Shown here in pieces: positions 12,471 through 15,120 of a stretch of DNA of 15,120 nucleotides. Location: the NCBI GenBank assembly GCA_003650785.1, contig QMRW01000016.1, positions 1 to 15,120 on the forward strand. The letters are read 5' to 3'. This stretch comes from Thermoprotei archaeon. GTDB taxonomy: Archaea; Thermoproteota; Thermoprotei; Thermofilales; B20-G17. The notes under the pieces are model-generated. The model worked only from the letters and a program-made list of their open reading frames with translations. It ran no database searches and had not been told where the DNA came from. Position 1 is the first letter of the stretch. The number at the start of each line of letters is the position of its first letter. The translations under genes and the position numbers were made by a program.

Positions 12471-14334
12471 TGGTAAAGGTATTTAATAGCTCTCTTACTT
12501 GCATAGGGTCGCCTATAACTCTAGGTTCCCCATATTTATACTTGAGTTTATCGAAGATTCTTCTTCTAAGAGCTCTATTATCTAGTATCAGTAAAAGTAC
12601 TCTATCTCTTGGAGATCTTAGACCTCTACCAACAGCTTGGTATATCTTCATAAGAGCCGGTTCCTCGAATGTAAACTCCCATGCTCTATCACGATCCCCT
12701 ATTCTCATGCTTAATATGTCTCTCTGTCTTAATGTCAACACATCGGGTTCTGGATATGGAATACCAGCTACTATGACGTATTTTATAATGTTAACTCCTC
12801 TTACCTTAATTTCTATACCCTCTACTAGCTTACCACCAGCTACGGCTAATATCAACAACCTCCTCTTAGAGTCTAGGTATTCTTTAATAATTTCCTTCAG
12901 TCGAGTTAAGCTAGTATCCTGTCTCTCTACAAGAATATCAGTAATCTTCATATCCATTAGCATCGATCTTATATTCTTAGCAAACTCATAAGATGGCGTC
13001 ATAACTAGTAGAATATCATTTATATTTCTATAGAAGGAAGCTATGTACTCAGCCATTCTCCTGTAGATCACACTACTACGCTCAGTGTACTTACTAGTTA
13101 CATCACTAGCGATACCTACAAGGACTTTACCAAACTCCTCCTTTACCTCGACTACAGCTAATCTTTCTAGGGGAATTCCTAGCATGCTAGCTAGAAATTC
13201 AGGAGACGGCATGGTGGCGCTCATTAAAACAGAGCTCTGAGAGAATTCGAAGATCTCTTCACTCTCTCCCCCAGGAAAGAAGCATTTATGTTCAAGTATC
13301 TTCATTCCTTCTATTCTTTTCAGTGCCAATATGTATCCCTCCCTCCTCTCCAGGGAATTGAAGAATTCTATCATTGAGGAGGAGGCAAGACCATATACTC
13401 CTATTTTAACAGCTCGAGTACGTAGAGATTTCAAGCACTTTAATAACTCATCCCAATATCCCATGATAGCTACTAGTTCCTCTCTACTTATTTCTCTATA
13501 ACCTTCCTCTGGTACATGTACTGTTCGCAACCACGAGAGTAAGGACTTCAGAGCTCTTATCATGGACTCTGAAGGCCCCATGAACTCTCGAATCTCCTTA
13601 ATACATTTTCTAATAGTAGTTTCAGTAATGGATCTTGAATAGAGGTTAGAGAGATACGATGAGAGATTATGGGCTTCATCCATTATGAGTATAGTGCGTC
13701 TTGGAAGAAGGTAAGTATTCGCTATGAAAGGTCTTCGAATACGTTCCTCGAAGATGTAGTTATAGGAGGCTAGTATCAATCTAGCATCACTTGAGAGTAT
13801 TCTCTGGAATTCATAGGGGCAAATTCCCTGTTCAGTGATGTAGTTTATGTAGTGTGTAGGGGAGCTACACTTCCTAATAGCTCTATCGAATAGACTAAGA
13901 ACCTTATCCCTGTCCAGAGCTTTAGCAAAGGGGCACCTCTCGCTCTCTCTTAAAAGCTTACACTTCTCTATGAATTCTTCGTAGAGAAGCTTCTGTAACT
14001 GCTTAATAGCACACATCTCTTGTCTATTTTTGAATAATGCGAAGGGATTGAGTATAGAGCCTTTCAAATATAGAGCTCTCGCCTCCTTAAAGGGCTGTAT
14101 TAATTGATTTTTAGTTCTAACTAGAAATACTGTCTTCAATCCTTCCTCATAGGTGAGCTTTAAGGATGAGGCTAGGGCTATAGCAGTTTTACCATAACCT
14201 GTAGGAGCCTCGAAGACTACTATACGACCTTCTCTCAAGTACTCGTATAGGTCTCTCGTAGCCTTCTCTTGTCCTCTTCTCCATTTACTGTATGCAAGGA
14301 ATTTCCCTAGATCGACTTCCAACTTCATCCCCAC
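12463..14334 (-). CDS. XPD/Rad3-type superfamily 2 Fe-S DNA helicase
   Basis: The 623-residue protein is an SF2 helicase of the XPD/Rad3/DinG group, expected to move 5'-3' on DNA. A Q-like lead-in (YSKWRRGQEKATRDL) precedes Walker A APTGYGKT (43-50). Four cysteines placed for the [4Fe-4S] domain are Cys108, Cys125, Cys134 and Cys172, with Cys156 extra. DEAH (219-222) is motif II. SSVLMSATMP is motif III-like, and QAVGRGLRSPRDR (about 566-578) is motif VI. It is somewhat longer than the best-known archaeal XPD (about 550 residues), so it may be a paralogue. The GTG at 14334 is used because TTTTATCTAAAT (14355-14366) is centred 26 bp upstream. The ATG at 14328 is the alternative. It is convergent with THEP1. 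Repair of damaged DNA is the likely setting. Confidence 0.85.
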   Translation of the reverse strand: MGMKLEVDLGKFLAYSKWRRGQEKATRDLYEYLREGRIVVFEAPTGYGKTAIALASSLKLTYEEGLKTVFLVRTKNQLIQPFKEARALYLKGSILNPFALFKNRQEMCAIKQLQKLLYEEFIEKCKLLRESERCPFAKALDRDKVLSLFDRAIRKCSSPTHYINYITEQGICPYEFQRILSSDARLILASYNYIFEERIRRPFIANTYLLPRRTILIMDEAHNLSSYLSNLYSRSITETTIRKCIKEIREFMGPSESMIRALKSLLSWLRTVHVPEEGYREISREELVAIMGYWDELLKCLKSLRTRAVKIGVYGLASSSMIEFFNSLERREGYILALKRIEGMKILEHKCFFPGGESEEIFEFSQSSVLMSATMPSPEFLASMLGIPLERLAVVEVKEEFGKVLVGIASDVTSKYTERSSVIYRRMAEYIASFYRNINDILLVMTPSYEFAKNIRSMLMDMKITDILVERQDTSLTRLKEIIKEYLDSKRRLLILAVAGGKLVEGIEIKVRGVNIIKYVIVAGIPYPEPDVLTLRQRDILSMRIGDRDRAWEFTFEEPALMKIYQAVGRGLRSPRDRVLLLILDNRALRRRIFDKLKYKYGEPRVIGDPMQVRELLNTFTTI

Positions 14335-14354
14335 TGACTTAATCTCTTAATACC

Positions 14355-14366
14355 ATTTAGATAAAA
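14355..14366 (-). promoter_or_regulatory. Box A promoter of the helicase gene
   Basis: On the minus strand TTTTATCTAAAT is centred about 26 bp upstream of the GTG at 14334, consistent with leaderless initiation. Confidence 0.45.
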
Positions 14367-14644
14367 GTAGGAATAGCCTAAATTCACCTCTCTACTCTTA
14401 ATAGTGAGGTCATTATATAGTCCATCTCTATATACCACAGATGCAACCGGGATATACATGTCTAGGGAGTAATATAAGTGTTACATACGACTATTCTCTC
14501 GTATAGAAACGCATTCACTACACCCTTTTCCCACATTTTTGCTATTTTTATACTCTATAATGTTATCATCCAAGTTATTACAGTTCTTCTCATTTTCCTA
14601 CAATTACTGCTCTGCATGATAAATGAGATTCGGCCCTACAAGCC
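14367..14644. other. Intergenic region without a convincing gene
   Basis: The DNA is A+T-rich. On the minus strand an interrupted frame reads MRRTVITWMITL, a stop, then KMWEKGVVNAFLYERIVV and a stop. It may be a short decayed gene or chance. A plus-strand frame from a GTG at 14478 encodes a hydrophobic peptide but runs 73 bp into the end of the MOSC gene. No terminator hairpin is clear. Confidence 0.35.
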
Positions 14645-15120
14645 CTATGAAGTTACTTTATCTTCACCTCTACTATTATCGATTCCACAGGTTTTAGAAT
14701 TTATTAGAAGAATTTGATCCCCAGGTTTTATTCTTCTTTCTTTAATCACACGAGCGAAGATTCCCTCTTCTGGCATTATGCATTTTCCGACCTCTCGGAA
14801 GATAGTGCAGCCTACGTGACACTCTTTACCTATCTCCTTTATCTCAAGGATGACTTCATCACCGATCTTTAGTTTCATTCCAATTGAGAGAGAGGATGAA
14901 TCAAGACCTTCAACTGTAAGGTTCTCGGCAAAATCTCCTGGACCGACATCGAGTCCAGGTTTTCTCATTTTCTCTATACTCCTCGTAGAAAGGAGACTCA
15001 CCTGACGATGAGTATCGGAGCTTGCATGAGCATCACCTATGAGACCATAGTTCTCCCTAAGAATACCGAAATCCACAGGGAATTTTCTTGTTCCCTTTCT
15101 TTCACTTTTACATATGGCTA
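14645..15120 (-). CDS. MOSC-domain protein (partial, runs off right edge)
   Basis: MOSC domains occur in molybdenum cofactor sulfurases and in stand-alone proteins thought to deliver sulfur to metal-sulfur clusters or to handle N-hydroxylated substrates. The visible part shows ENYGLIGDAHAS near the start, the core GDFAENLTVEGLDSSSL, KIGDEVILEIKEIGKECHVGC with the conserved cysteine, and MPEEGIFARVIKERRIKPGD. These are the standard landmarks of small archaeal and bacterial MOSC proteins in order. The frame stays open from 15076 to the window edge (AICKSERKGTRKFPV). That matches the normal MOSC N-terminal strand, so the true start lies just outside and the GTG at 15076 is internal. The C-terminal tail after GDQILLINS is about 18 residues. 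Confidence 0.85.
   Translation of the reverse strand, partial: AICKSERKGTRKFPVDFGILRENYGLIGDAHASSDTHRQVSLLSTRSIEKMRKPGLDVGPGDFAENLTVEGLDSSSLSIGMKLKIGDEVILEIKEIGKECHVGCTIFREVGKCIMPEEGIFARVIKERRIKPGDQILLINSKTCGIDNSRGEDKVTS

Noticed and set aside
12470..12991. Plus-strand open frame opposite the helicase 3' end
   Set aside because: It is serine/leucine-rich antisense sequence without motifs, and the helicase on the other strand is unambiguous.
14478..14717. Plus-strand hydrophobic 79-residue frame from a GTG
   Set aside because: It overlaps the MOSC gene by 73 bp, its upstream box is poorly spaced, and the hydrophobicity follows from T-rich DNA.

Overview
The window looks like a stretch of crenarchaeal (Thermoproteota) chromosome, probably from a hyperthermophile. 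The signs are ribosomal protein L13e beside aIF2-gamma and S6e, an intron-bearing archaeal tRNA-Leu, a RadA paralogue, a THEP1 NTPase, A+T-rich DNA heavy in AGA/AGG, ATA and CTA codons, and leaderless promoters. At most transcription-unit heads a TATA-like box is centred about 24-28 bp upstream of the start codon. Shine-Dalgarno-like GGTGA motifs are clear only in front of second genes of operons.

Layout. (1) 1-775: the left edge holds a decayed, frameshifted gene with a signal-peptide-like N-terminus (minus strand), then about 600 bp without an intact gene. (2) 807-3814: a sugar/hydroxyacid module, in which a TIM-barrel epimerase and a GyaR-type glyoxylate reductase form an operon and a Gfo/Idh/MocA dehydrogenase converges on it with no spacer. 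(3) 3815-6128: a HAD hydrolase lies between non-coding or decayed stretches that contain an 11-bp inverted repeat, a broken HEPN-like gene (minus) and a broken unknown gene (plus). (4) 6129-9466: a core block with tRNA-Leu(CAA) (minus, non-canonical intron), divergent thiL, then S6e, aIF2-gamma and L13e. (5) 9483-10314: a small zinc-ribbon gene (minus) and another decayed gene. (6) 10334-14334: a SerB-like HAD phosphatase, a RecA-fold RadA paralogue, a THEP1 NTPase, and a convergent XPD/Rad3-type Fe-S helicase. (7) 14645-15120: a MOSC-domain gene running off the right edge.

How the genes work together. The translation genes form the usual archaeal core linkage. The RadA paralogue, THEP1 NTPase and Fe-S helicase make a loose nucleic-acid-metabolism neighbourhood. 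The three sugar-module enzymes could oxidise and rearrange a sugar or sugar acid, but the substrate cannot be read from sequence. I see no CRISPR array, intact mobile element or clear new defence system. The most distinctive signals are the tRNA intron between positions 32 and 33, one symmetric TATA box placed to serve both the tRNA and thiL, a palindromic octamer that supplies both stop codons of a convergent gene pair, and several genes in visible decay.
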